64,000 nt of DNA from Tiliqua scincoides (lineage: Eukaryota > Chordata > Lepidosauria > Squamata > Scincidae), in assembly GCF_035046505.1 (NCBI RefSeq), contig NC_089830.1, forward strand, positions 22,918,284-22,982,283, read 5' to 3'. Made by a program: the position numbers and the translations under genes. Within the stretch, counting starts at the first letter, position 1, and every line of letters begins with the position of its first letter. The notes under the pieces are model-generated. The model searched no databases. It was not told the origin of the DNA and worked only from the letters and a program-made list of their open reading frames with translations. Positions 44,901 to 57,600 of this stretch are shown piece by piece.

Positions 44901-47900
44901 GTGGATTTGCTCGTTCGCCTGCACCTGTAGAGAAAATGCAGTCCCTTTGCATTCAGTTTAGCCCCGATGATCTCCGATCCGCCCATACAAGACCTCTCCT
45001 TGACCAATACAACGTTCGCCTTCCCCAACAGCGATAGGAGGCTTTTGTTATTTTACTTTGTGATTTCTTGCACCCATTTATACCTTGCTTTTCAAACAAA
45101 CAAATCCATCCAAGGTGCTTTACCATGGAAAAACACAAACTAAATGGAATTATGGAATCATCGAAGCAATGAGAGTTGGCACTGTCAAAAGCCTGGAAGA
45201 ATTAAGAGCAAAAACAAAGTCTTTGCCTGGTGCCAAAGGGATAACAGAGTAGAAACCAGGTGAGCATGTATGGCAGTCCCATATGTTTGTTGTTGGCTGC
45301 CTTGAGAGTCCCTTAAGTTGAGCCCTCTGATGGGTGTGGAGTCTTGGCCAGTGAGCTGCTTGATCAATCCCCGATGTCACTCCTTCAAGGGGAAGAGCTA
45401 CCTGAATAAGGGTCTCTGAAGGCCATTGTAGTGCATGGGAAGGTTGATCGTGGCAGCAGGCATTCCAAAGGAAGAGCTTTCCCTACAAGGCTACAGGGTA
45501 AGTGTGTCTTGCATGGGGACAGCCAAAGCGCCATACAAATTCTCAGTGCCAACAGATTGATTTCTTGACACCGTGCATTCCTCTCCCTTCAATTTAGCTT
45601 CGAATTATCACAGAAAATATTTATTTAACACATTCATACCCCAAAGCTCATCTGGTTCAAAACTAGACAAGGAAACTGAATTGATATTTCAATAGCACAC
45701 ACACATTGCCACGAATCTGAGCAACAACAATAACCGACATTCACGCAAAAACAGCTGCATCAATACAGAGACACGTCAAGAATCATAAAATTAGCTCTTT
45801 TGAAGGCCAAGGTGAGTGAGAACATCTTCACAGGGTGATGAGAAGGCATGGAGGTTCAGGCATCATCAGATGAACTTCTCTGGAGAGAGCATCCCAGCTG
45901 TGGAGTGCCACAACAGAAAATACCTAATGCCTACCTAATTAGGTAGTTACTGCCTACCTAATTTCAGAAGGTTCGGTGGGCACAGAGAAAGACCTTCTGT
46001 CATGTTCCCTTCCTGCCAGGATTGGCACAGATCTAATAAGGCCACAGAGGAGGAGGAGAAGGAATAGTTTTGGAAATGTTGGTTCTTAATCTGGCCTTGT
46101 TGGTAAAAGAGAGCATCCCAATGGGATGGCAGAATGGAATCTCTCTACATTTGGGCCAACTCCTACGAAAGAAGGTGATCCTTCAGACTCCTGGATCTCA
46201 CATCATTCAACTAGTGTTTCTCAACATCTGTCCCCTGCCATACCACTTCACAAGGTCCACCTACTTGAAGTACCGCAGGACGTAACTGGCAATGACATCA
46301 TCATCACCAGTTACTTCTGGGTTGGGAGGTCAGACATGACACAACAAACACCAGTAAGACTGGACAGGAGGGTTTTTTTGAGCTCAGAAAAGCTTGCTCT
46401 GAAGCCTCTTACTGGTGTTCGTTGTGTTACATTCCTGGTCTCGCTGCCAAGTGGCAGATATCCAGAGGTCCCACAAGCAGGGCTTTTTTTGTAATGGAAC
46501 GCACCGGAACGGCGTTCCGGCACCTTTTTCCCCCCCTCCTGGCCCCCACCTTTTTTCTCCTCCCTGCGCTGCCCAGCTCTGCTGGCTAGGGAGGGATTCG
46601 AACCTCCAACTTTGTGCTCCAAAGCCCAGCACTCTCTCCATTGGGCTATAGGAAAGCCTAGAGTTAAAGTGTTCAGAACTAATATATAAGGTCTTGAGCC
46701 CAGTTGGTGGCTATCAGTGCCCCAAGTATTACTTCCAAACACTTTGAGCCTAAGACTTTCTATAGCTCAATTGTTAAAGTACTGGTCTGTGGAGCTAGAG
46801 ATTGGGGGTTCAAATCCCCGTAAGGGATAATTTTTTTTCTTCTTCTTCTTTTTTTTTAGGTGGGGAGGTAAATAAATAAAAGATTACACTTGTTAATCTT
46901 AAACTTGCTCTTGTAAGTGGGTTCCTGCACCTTTTATTTATTTATTTTTACAAAAAAAGCACTCACCGCACTCACAGCTCTCGCCTGAGCCCAGCCTGCC
47001 TTTCCTCTCCCCGCGCTCTGCTTCCCACGCAGCTACCAAGCCGGTGAGGGCGTGGGGACATGTGCTGAGGAGGAGGAAGAGGACGACGAGGGACAGCCAG
47101 CCAGTCAGCCAGCCAGGGAGATGGGTTGCCGCACCCAGGTACTGGCTTGGCAGAGGAGGGGGGGAAGGAAGCTGGCTGGTGCAGCCCCTGCACCTGAGTA
47201 GCTCGCTGGTGCAGCCCCTGCACCTGAGACAACCTAGGCATGTCTACTTAGAAGTAAGTCCCCTTGTGTTCAGTGGGGCTTACTCCCAGGAAAATGTGGA
47301 TGGGATTGCAGCCCAGGCCTATGCAGGTCTACTGAGAAGTAAGTCCCCTTGTGTTCAGTGGGGCTTACTCCCAGGAAAATGTGGATGGGATTGCAGCCCA
47401 GGCCTATGCAGGTCTACTGAGAAGTAAGTCCCCTTGTGTTCAGTGGGGCTTACTCCCAGGAAAATGTGGATGGGGTTGCAGCCCAGGCCTATGCAGGTCT
47501 ACTGAGAAGTAAGTCCCCTTGTGTTCAGTGGGGCTTACTCCCAGGAAAATGTGGATGGGATTGCAGCCCAAGCCTATGCAGGTCTACTCAGAAGCAAGTA
47601 ACTCATTCATTTTTATAGTTATTAATATAAGGCTTGGCTGATCTAAATTAATTAAGCAAAAATTATTACTAATAATTTAGTAGCTTTGTAATGTCATCAA
47701 CAGGAGATTTAGGTTTTTAACTATGAATGGGGAAGCTTAAGTGTCCTTGCTGCATTATAATAACACTTAGGAAATATGTATTCCTCTGTGCAGTAGGTCA
47801 GATCACTGTTGTCTATTAATTTTTGGGTTTTTTTAGACTATATTTAATCACTATTATTATAATGGGGACATAGTACACAGGGGAAAGGGGAGAACCACAA

Positions 47901-48599
47901 AAGATGGGTTAATGAATTGATTAAGTTATGAAGTTATGAATCAAAAATCATGTGGTCACACACCCTCTATTGGTTCAAGATGAGTTGTAAAATAGATTAT
48001 ATTCCAGTATTATATAATTTATCTATTTTACAATTCATCTTTTGTGTTTATTCTTCTGCTCCCCCCTTGTGTGCTTATATTGCGCATTCATTGTTATCTG
48101 ATCATATATTTCTCTTTTTTTTGCACCAATCATGTTTCAATGTCTTGAGCCAATAGAGGGTATGTGACCACATGATTTTTGATCCATAACTTGTTTATTA
48201 ATCAATTAATTAACCCATCTTTTGTGCCCCCTCTCCCCTGTGTGCTAATTGATTTGGGTTCAAACAAATCTGTAGAGTGATGTAATGTAATCATTTTTTA
48301 TATTTTGCCTTCATCAATTGTTTTAACCAATATTTATTAAATGTTTTAAAAGTTTTAATTAATTTTTTTGGTTGTTACATATTTGCAAATACATGCAACA
48401 AGCCATGATATAATCCTTGGTGTGCGCTCCCGAGGTGGTCCGTCTCTTTTTGTTCTTCTCTTTTGAAGATCTCCCCTCATTTTCTAGTTCTTAAGTAGTT
48501 GGGGAATGGGGATTTAAAGAGAGAGAAATGAGATGAATAAATAAATAAATAAAAGATTTATTTTATTTTAAATAAAAAAATTTTTATTTTAAATAAATT

Positions 48600-48630
<31 letters not shown>

Positions 48631-51600
48631 AAAAGATTAACAAGTCATGAGTTCCTGCACCTTTTTTTTTTTTTTTTTTTTTTTTTACAAAAAAAGCACT
48701 ACCCACGAGTACCACCAGACACCACCTCAAGTAGCGCTGGTGATACCCCTACCACTAGTTGAGAAACACTGGTTTAAACCAATTTATTTATTCCTCTTTG
48801 CTGAAGCCCAAGATACTCTGATACCACCCCTGTTTATAAGGCATCTGTCCTTCCCACCCACCCCCAGAGGTTATCGTGTCCTCTCTTAGAACTGTATTTG
48901 CAGTTCGTACATGACCCAATATCCCTCATCCCCATGTAGCAGAAGGGGAGGAGAACACCTGGTAAGAGACATGCTCTGGCAAAGCTCTGCAATTATCACA
49001 AAATTAAAATAGAGTGAGACACGGCAGGAATCAAGGAGAGGCGCACTGCTGCCTGCTCTCCTGCAAGGAGTCGCTGCAACTGCATTTGAAGGGGCTTATT
49101 CCCAAGAAAATGTACACAGGAGTACGGCTTCTACGAGAGCGACAACAAATCTTGACATCTCAAAAGAGTCAGGGAAGTTAGTGGTGATCAGAGATTTTCA
49201 GGAAGCATAATTTGATTTGTGTAGAAGGAGGAATGGCATTTGTAAGGAGGCAAAGGAGCATTTGATTAAAGTTAGAGATGAAGACCAAGACAAAAGATAA
49301 AGAGAGAAAAGGAGGCTAAGAAGGAAGGGGCTTACCTTACCAGCTGAAGGACTAAAATTAGCAGCAAACCTGAAAAAATTACATGCTGGTTCAATAGGAA
49401 GGCATTTCAAAAAGCAGCGCTACCAGAAGCCACTTTTAGAAGTCAGATTCTATTCCTGCCGACATGAAGCACCCAGTGGCGCCATGGTTCGGTGTGAGCG
49501 CCACCATTTCAAAAGATGCTGCTATGCGAGAAAAGCAGGGTCGTCTCCGACTGACAGCAAGTACAGCAGTGCAGGCTGGCAAGTATCTCTTTATACTTGA
49601 GATCAGTTTGAGAAGAGGAAGGAGATTATTACCAAACGAATTAACTGGAGAGAAAATAGAGTATGGAGGAGGATAAACTCTTAAGGTTCCAAATGGATAC
49701 AGGGTGGAGCGTTCTTTTTCTTTAAAGAAGACTTTGGAGGAAGGGAAGCCAAGAATTTCCTGGAAAGATTAATATGAAATTTTGGTTCATGGTGAGGATC
49801 CAGGACTAGCCAGCAAGGCCAATGGGTGAGCGAGAACAAGATGCTGTGCTGGTTGCCTGCCCTCTAGTTGAGAAAAGAGGCTTGTTTTATAACATGTAGG
49901 ATCTTACCCTAGAATTGGCTATGTGACTAAGGGCGCAATCCTAACCCCTTATGTCAGTGCTTTCCAGCACTGACATAAGGGCAATGCAGCTCCGAGGTAA
50001 GGGAACAAACATTCCCTTACTTTGAGGAGGCCTCCATGAGTGACACCCAACTGCAGGATGCAGCACATGTCCCATTGGCACGGCTATGCCAGTGCTGGAA
50101 GGCCGATGCCCTTGGGCCGATGCAAGTCCCTTGTCCAGGAGTGTCGCAAAAGTTCCATAAAGCACTTTTGCGCCACTCAGCAGGGAGATACACCTCCCTC
50201 CCCACACCAACATGGGCCCCACACAGAGAGTGAGTTGCATTGGCTGAACTCAGCCAATGCAGGGGTCGGGGGGGGGGCATGGGGAGGGCGGGGAGGAGGC
50301 AGGAGGGAGATTTTTGGGGGGAGGGCAGGCGGTGGGCATTCCTGGGGGTGGCAAGAGTCAGACTCGGCAGAAGACAGCTCCATGCCTTCAGTCTCTTCCT
50401 AATTTGTCGCCCAGCCATGAAATCTCAGACTTCCCAATAGGGGCCTCGATATAAATTGACTGGAGCCCAGCATATTTAACACGATCGGTTTCATAAATAA
50501 AAGCTCATTCGGCTCTTGTAAATTAAATAATTTGTCGCAGTCAAAAAACAAGGCCGTAAAGGAACACACTGATGAATTGATGGGGTTTTTCTCCCCACTA
50601 GTTATAATGTTCATGAGAAAATTCGGCTAACCAGATGGCAATGCTTATACGAGGGGGGGGGGGCATTCACAAAGATTTATGCGTACCGGAATGAAAGAGG
50701 AAACTGAGGCAGAGAGGAATGCATCAGAGAGACAAAAGGTTGCACGAGCGTAAAGTACAAGATATAATCCTGACAAAGTTAAAGAAGAAACTTCTAAGAG
50801 GGAGACGAGGTTATCCTTCTAGAAAATTCACAGGCAGTTCATCCTGGCACTACAGGTGCGTCTGACAACGATGCCATCAGGCTGCTGCCTTCCCCACAAA
50901 AAAAAGATGGACAGCCATAGTTATGCTTGCTGGGAGCACATATGTTTCTGCAAGGCAACCAGGGAACTCCAACCCTCTGTCCCAGCAGACAGTTGGGTTG
51001 CCAACCCTTCAGGACCAGCCTGGAATCAACATCCATCTCCAGGTGACTATTGAGACTTTTCACAGAGTCTGAAGGAATGTCCAGCATGACATCATGTTGG
51101 CAAATATCCTTCCCTCCAGATGGCGCCTCCGACTGCATCTCTCCCTCCAGGACCCTCACCTCTGCCACAGCACAAACCGCAATATGTTTTGTTTTTTTTA
51201 GACCTTTATTGGCATAGATAATGGAAATACGAAACAACAACCAAACATTAAACATTCAGAACACACACACAATAGAATAAAACACTCGTAATCATCCAAT
51301 ACCCCCTCCCCCCATTCACCATAATATAGCGGAAGACCCAGAATTCCGTCCTGCCAGAATCCCAGAAACAAAGTTGGCAACCTTGTCAAGAGAGTCAGTT
51401 TCCTCTATGGAAAGAAGAGTTTGTAATTTAAATGAATCCTCCCAGCCCTGCATTTTGTTCAGCAGGGAGCCAGATAGATCTTACGAAGGGTATCATGGAG
51501 TGGGCAGTAAAAAATATATATGATGTAATGTCTCCGCACAATTCCTGTCACAGGTACATCTTCTTTCTGAGTAGGGAATGCCACAAAACCTGCCCGCTAG

Positions 51601-54600
51601 CAGAGCTGATGGAAAGGCATTGCATCTCGCAAGGGAGAATGCTCTGCGAGCCTGTGGGACCACAATATGAAACCCATTCACGATCACTTACTTTTGGTTT
51701 CTGGAAACCACGACAATGAGGATAATGATTGCCACAATGGCAAACATGATGAGGGCACCGACCACTCCACTGGTTAGGTTCTGTTTGAGAGAATCCTCTT
51801 CTGGTTGAGAGAAGAAGAAGAGGCGGAGTTAAGCAGTGCAAGCAAGAATTCACAACTGCCTTTTTGCAAGGGCACCTGGGAGGGTGTGCTCCTGTGGCAC
51901 AGGCCCTGAGGCATAAACTGTGCCGAGCAAAGGATGCTGGCTATCCTATCTCCCTATTTTTAAACATGCTTGCAAACTGCAGGAGCTGAGCTCTTTGCAG
52001 GGCAATTAGCAGCTACGTATGCTGACTTTTGAGTAGGGCTTAAGGCTCTTGAGGTTATTAGTTACCTGATCTTTCCATCACCTGTGTTTTCATTGGATGT
52101 GCAGCTTGGTACTACACGTCCCACCAAAAATCAGGTCACAACCCACAATTTGGGAACCCCTGACCTAGTGAATTAAAAGCTATGGGGAGATTTGAGGTTC
52201 AGGCTCTTAACTCTTTCCTGGGGTCTTCGGACAATTGCCAATATCAGCCCCAGTTCAAGTGGCACCTTAAACCAATAGGATAATTAAAAGAAATGAAAAA
52301 ATTAAAAGAAATGAAAGGCATTGTCTCGACAATTCAAAACACACACATGGAAGTACCAGTGCTAATCATTTTTTTTCCTTTTTTTGGCCAAGCAATTAGG
52401 AGAAAATAATAAACTTTTAACAGTTCAGCACTAAATTATTCTAATAGCAGTCATTTATCTCTCAAATTAAAGTTATTAAGGCAGCCACACTTAATAAACT
52501 CTCACTGACGCTTGCCTTCGGGCCAGATGCTGAGAGCTCTTTAGAGAATTGGGGAAGGATCATAAAACCTTCATTTTGAAGATACAATTGGGGCTTCTTT
52601 TTTCAGGGCCCCAGAATGTGCTTGCAACATCAGAGCTCAGCCCCAGGTGTTTGAGAAGCAGTCATGAAGAGTGTCTCTGAACATGTGCAGATTGTTGTTC
52701 TAACAGTGCCAAGTCAGAGTCCACCCCACCATATCTTGGGAGGAGGAAGGCTTCCAGGTCACTGAAGCTTCTAAGTACTCCCAAGGACAACAGTTGACAA
52801 CAGTTGTTTGGGGTAAATTGCCTTTCACCCCACAGCTAATCTGGGAGAACATTCACTTCCCCTCCCCTTTCTTTGTTCCTGTTTATGTGAACTCAAAGCA
52901 GCCACGCAGAGTTTGATTTACTTGGGTGACATCAAGACAAGAGCGGAGAGCAGGGCTGGACAGTTCATGAAGCCACCTTGAGATACTTGTTTCTAGCAGT
53001 GAACAGGTCAAGGGTGCCTGCCTTCATCCACCTACCCTTCTCCTTCCTGCTCCCTGAATTCAAAAGGGAAGAGGGGAATGGAGATGAAGAGGAAGTATGG
53101 AAAGGAGAGTGGTGGTATCTACACATAGAGTGCCTCTGAAGACGCTCTAGCCCTCCACTCTCCTCTTCTTGGGTCTACATATTCTCCTCTGCTCCACTCT
53201 TTCTCTTTCATTCCTCTTCCTTTCTGAATGCCAGAGGAGCAGCAAAGGTAGCAGTGGGAGAAGCATTTGGCACAAAACCTTTAGGTACTAAGAGGTCTTG
53301 GGCAGTTCCTGGCTGAGAGGAGGCCTACAGACATGCTGACTATATCTCCAGCTTTTTTGCAGTTCCAATAGCCATCAGCAAGACCAAAGGGAGACTTTCC
53401 CGCTGTCCTGAATAGTGGGGAAAGCTTGACCTGCTGACCTTAGCCAGCGGTATCCCCATATTGCAAAATGCTTCACCTGCTGGCTTCTGCAGATCAAGCT
53501 GTTTAAGGCACAGCAGCAGGGCAAGGCAATTTGGGGGAGTCAGTTGGCAACCCTACATGTGGTTAGTTGGAGCAGACTGCCTCCTGGAAAAGGACACCCA
53601 GATAGTGGACTGATGGGCACTCCAAAGACTTACTGAAATTAAACAAGAGGAAATTCATGGAAGTTTCCCCACTGGAACTGTTTCCCCTGCAGAGAATCGA
53701 GCGATGTCCATTCCAGGCTCCCTTCAAGTTCAGGGTGCTGGTGGCCTGGTCTGTCATATACCAGGAAGTGACCACCATCTCCTTGTCAGAAGAGTTTCCA
53801 TCCACGGTCTCCCCATTCACCACCCACTGAATCTCGGGCCTAGGGTAAGAGCAGATGGAGCAGTTGCACCACAATCCGTCGTCCTCCCTCCAGCAGCTGG
53901 TGTTCGCCTGACTGCATACCTTTGGGCTGTCTGAAAAAGGGTAGAACAGAATGACCCTCCTACTCTGCAGCTGTTTCAGTTATTTAATTTCCATGTCATC
54001 ATCATGTATTGCACTTTACCATAGAATACAGGTCTCTGCCCCCAAGGTGCTTGTAATCTATACAGAAGGGAAATGACAGAAGGAGGGGAGAAGTGGCAAG
54101 ATAAATTGGTCAGGAGTATGCAATTGTTTCCTGTACATGTATTCAGGCTTCGTTGCCAGTAGAGAGGTGCTGGAGGCTTTGTGGAATGAGGGAGGTCATG
54201 AAAGGTGGGTCTTACGGAGGGATTCAAAGGGAGAGAGGCAGGGGATATCTCAGGTGTGATCTGGCAGGGTGGCAAAGGAGAAGGGACAGAGCAGCAGGAG
54301 AACTTTGGGCAGCTGAGGATGGTGCAGCCAGCAGAATAAAGGATGCTGGATAGGGTGGCCCAGAGCAAGGCAGTCATGGTCAACTTTGAAGGGAAGGACC
54401 AGGAATAAGTGCTGGGTCCAGGAGTAGATGGGAAGCCAAGTTTAAAGAGGGACATGGTATGATCAGAGCAAGGAGAGAGGTGCATGATTTGGGTGGCAGA
54501 ATGTTGAACGGTAGCGAGGGGCTGAGGTGGGACAGCTGGAGGCCCACATGGCTAGCACCTGACCCACTGCAGCCTGCAAAGGTTTGGGCCCAGCCTCCCA

Positions 54601-57600
54601 GCAGCCCATGTTCTCCTGGTGTCTGAGGCATCATGCCAATCACTGCCCCCCTCCATTCCTTGGGGTATGCCACTCTTTTGTTCCTCCTGCTCTCTGGACT
54701 GGAAAAGTGGGGAACAGAGTGGCAGAAGGAATGTGGAGGAGAGGGGAGTGGTGGGCCCCAGTATCTCCAACCCCAAGTCATGGGAGCAGATCCCAAGCTC
54801 ATTTCACAGTGAAGCTGGATCTGCCTCAATAGACAGGATGTGCCACCCATAACCCTCTGGGTGGACCCACGCTAGTGATGCTTACATGCCATGTAGACTT
54901 GGAAAGTTGTCTCGCTGGAGCCCTCCGTGTTCTGTGCCCGGCAAGTGTATCCGCCCATGTCCTGCTGCTTCACACTAAGTGTCAGTGGATTCTCAGATGG
55001 AGACTGCTCGGGCTTGGAATGCGATCTGTGCACCCAAGTCACACCAGGCAAGGGGTTGCCCTCCGCTTCACAGCACAACTGGAGAGAATCACCTTCCTGT
55101 GCTTCAGTCTGGGAGAGACCTGTAAGGTTCTTTTCTCCTGCAAGATTCCAAAGGCACAATGAGAAGCTTGCAAATGTTGGCGTTGCCCCGGCCCACAATC
55201 CTCTGGGTGTCATCAAGCCCATTTTATAGATCATCAACTGAGGTGAGAGTGTGTGAGCCGCCCAAGGGCACACTACCAATCCACAACAGAGGTGGGAGTA
55301 GCTGAATGCAGGTCTGCCACACCTCCAGTGCAATGCTCCTGATGACACATCGCTCTTTGTTTCAAGTGGTTGTGGATTCAGGAGCTAGCAAATGGCCTGT
55401 GCAATTCTGTGGCTGTACACTGAAAACTTACCTCCACTTTTGTGTATCAGTTTCCCACTGATCCGTGGCCTTTGGGGTGGATCTGTAAAACAAGTAAAGA
55501 CCTTATCAGTGATCCCTTCAGCAGAGTTTCAGCAGACTTTGGGGACTGGGTGACCAGACGTCATAACCACCAAAGAGGACAAGGGACCCTAAAATGTAGG
55601 ACATCCAAGAAAAATGACACGACAAAATACAAGCTGAAAAGTCATATTTGATTTCATGTGGTTAATTTAAACACTAATTCCTTATTAAATTTAAAACTAT
55701 ATTGCATATAATTTATTAATTAAAAGAAGGTTATGTACTGCCTGCAGGGGCTGCTTGCAGGGGAAAAAAGGGACATTTAAGTTCTTTTCCAGGACACAAG
55801 GCTCAAAAAGAGGACACGTCCTGGAAAAAGAGGATGACTGACCACCCTGGCAGAGAGTCTAAGCCAGGGCACACCAGGCCAGCTTCCTTCCAACCAGGTA
55901 GACTCTGCCACTTGCTCTCTCCCACCTCTGCCCTTCTGCTGCCTCTAGTGGCTACAGAAACCCGAGGGCAGCTGCTGTTTACGTGGTATGGGCATGGCCT
56001 TGCTTGATCAGAAGACAGCATTGGGCTTCCTTCATCCACTGGCTCCTGAGAGCCAAGAAACAGACAGCTATGGTGGGACACTCGGAATTCCTTTCAGGTG
56101 GCACAGGCTCTTTGGAAGACCATCACACCATGGAGAGGTCATGTCTTCCTGCACCCTTCAGGAATGCCTGATAAGGGCACAGAATGACTAGTGCCAGAAG
56201 TGCAGAATTCCAAGAGCCTGGCCTGGGTTTTTCAGCAGAACCAGACCCGGCTGTGCTGCTTTCAGTCAGTAACCCACTGCCGTCTCCTTCTTCTCCAGGG
56301 CAATGACAAACTAGGCCCCCAAAGCCAAACTGAGATCCACGGTTTTTTTAGCACCAGTATTTATGCCCTGCTTTTCCTACGTACACAGCAGGACACAGCG
56401 TTCTCTACTATGTATCCACAATATTAACAGTTCAACAAAGCAACAAACTAAAAGGACAGGAACATCAGGACAGACCAAAAGCAGCCTCAGATAAGAAGGT
56501 CTTCAGCTGGCGGCAAAAATAAGACACAGATGGGGCCAGGAGTCTCTCTTGGGCAGGGAGTTCCACTGCCTGGGTGCTACTGCAGAGAAAGCTCCCTACC
56601 AAAGCCCTCCCAACACACCTTTGACAGTAGAACATTCCAGATGACCTGAGAGTGCCAGCAGGTGCGTGTGGGTAAAAGGGGGTCATTTTGAAGCTCTCTG
56701 GGCCCAGGTCATTCAGGACTTTAAAGGTCATGACCAGCCCCATGAACGGAGCTTGGAAGGGACTGGGCAGTCCCTGCAGCTGGAGCATCAACAGCGGTGC
56801 TTAGTTTGATGGACCAGCCCCACTCAGCAGCTGAGACCAGGCATTCTGGATGGACTGAAAGTCCCAGAAGCTCCTCAAGGAACACAGCACAGACATCCCA
56901 TCTTTATGTCTTGCATTAAACCCTCCTAAGATTTGACCCGGATATTCCAGGCCGTTTATAAGAATCAATGATTGTGAACTAAGAATTGGAGAGTCAGTGA
57001 TGGTTTTGCTCTTTTCCCACTGCAAGAGGGGAAGGGGTCTGGGGTCAATAGCCAGACTGGGGAGGGAAACTGACCTCTGATGAAAGGAGATGATCCATAC
57101 CACTCACAACTGTTCTAAGCACCCAAGCTAGAATTTGTGTGCCGTCACATTCCCCCCCCCCCAGCAAACACAGTTCAGAACCAGCTGCTCCAGATATTAA
57201 GATATTAAGCATTGGGAAACCTCCCAGCCAGGTTGTCCCCAAGAGGACAGGTGTCAGGAGGGATACAGGAAGCCACTCACACTTGACATTCAAATAGATC
57301 CGTTCCTCACAGATCACAGGACTAGCAGATTCTGAGCTGTAGGTGACTCTGCAGGTGAGGGTTTGGTTGTTGTCTGCTGCCGAGGGCGCAAAAGTGGACA
57401 CTAAGCTCAATGTGTTAGTGCCATTCGACAAGATCCCAGATATATTTCTTGCAAATTCCCAGGAGATTTGGGGGGGCTTCCAAGGGCAACTCGCAGCTGT
57501 GCAGGTCAGGTTCACTGGCTGTCCTGCTCGCAGCTCTCCTGGTATCTGTATTTTTGGTTCCGGTTTTGCTGTGAAGAGAAGACCGGAGTCACCATACTGT

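Larger units (their letters stand above)
46479..46963. mobile_element. Foldback element with a tRNA-like module in each arm
   Basis: Ends AGGGCTTTTTTTGTAA and (complement) AGTGCTTTTTTTGTAA. The two tRNA-like modules point away from each other, with matching 5' flanks (CACTTT.A..CTA.G.CTTTC.TATAGC). See the separate module entries. Confidence 0.6.
46211..48773. mobile_element. Composite hAT-like element
   Basis: Outer ends CTAGTGTTTCTCAAC and GTTGAGAAACACTGG are inverted repeats 2.5 kb apart. Inside lie a tRNA-bearing foldback unit, an 85-bp tandem array, a second foldback element and a duplicated A/T-rich end. Confidence 0.55.
44925..51691. other. Siglec intron 7, a nest of repeats
   Basis: 6.8 kb between the transmembrane exon and the juxtamembrane exon. 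It holds LINE fragments (45790-46000, 51190-51680), a composite hAT with foldback parts (46211-48773), MITEs and a possible conserved element (50440-50640). 45030-45790 and 48775-49925 hold nothing I recognise. Confidence 0.8.
55138..57280. other. Siglec introns 3 and 4
   Basis: The linker exon (55432-55482) lies here. Intron 3 carries a MITE (55547-55849) and a LINE fragment (56345-56800). The rest is unremarkable. Confidence 0.6.

Noticed and set aside
46585-46829. Functional tRNA genes
   Set aside because: A and B boxes are good, but acceptor stems do not pair and both lie inside a repeat element.
47242-47600. CRISPR-like array
   Set aside because: Units are contiguous identical 85-mers without unique spacers, in a vertebrate intron.
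52170-53560. A further Ig or linker exon between domain 4 and the transmembrane exon
   Set aside because: No Cys-Trp-Cys pattern with phase-1 splice sites found, and exon 6 joins exon 7 in frame without it.
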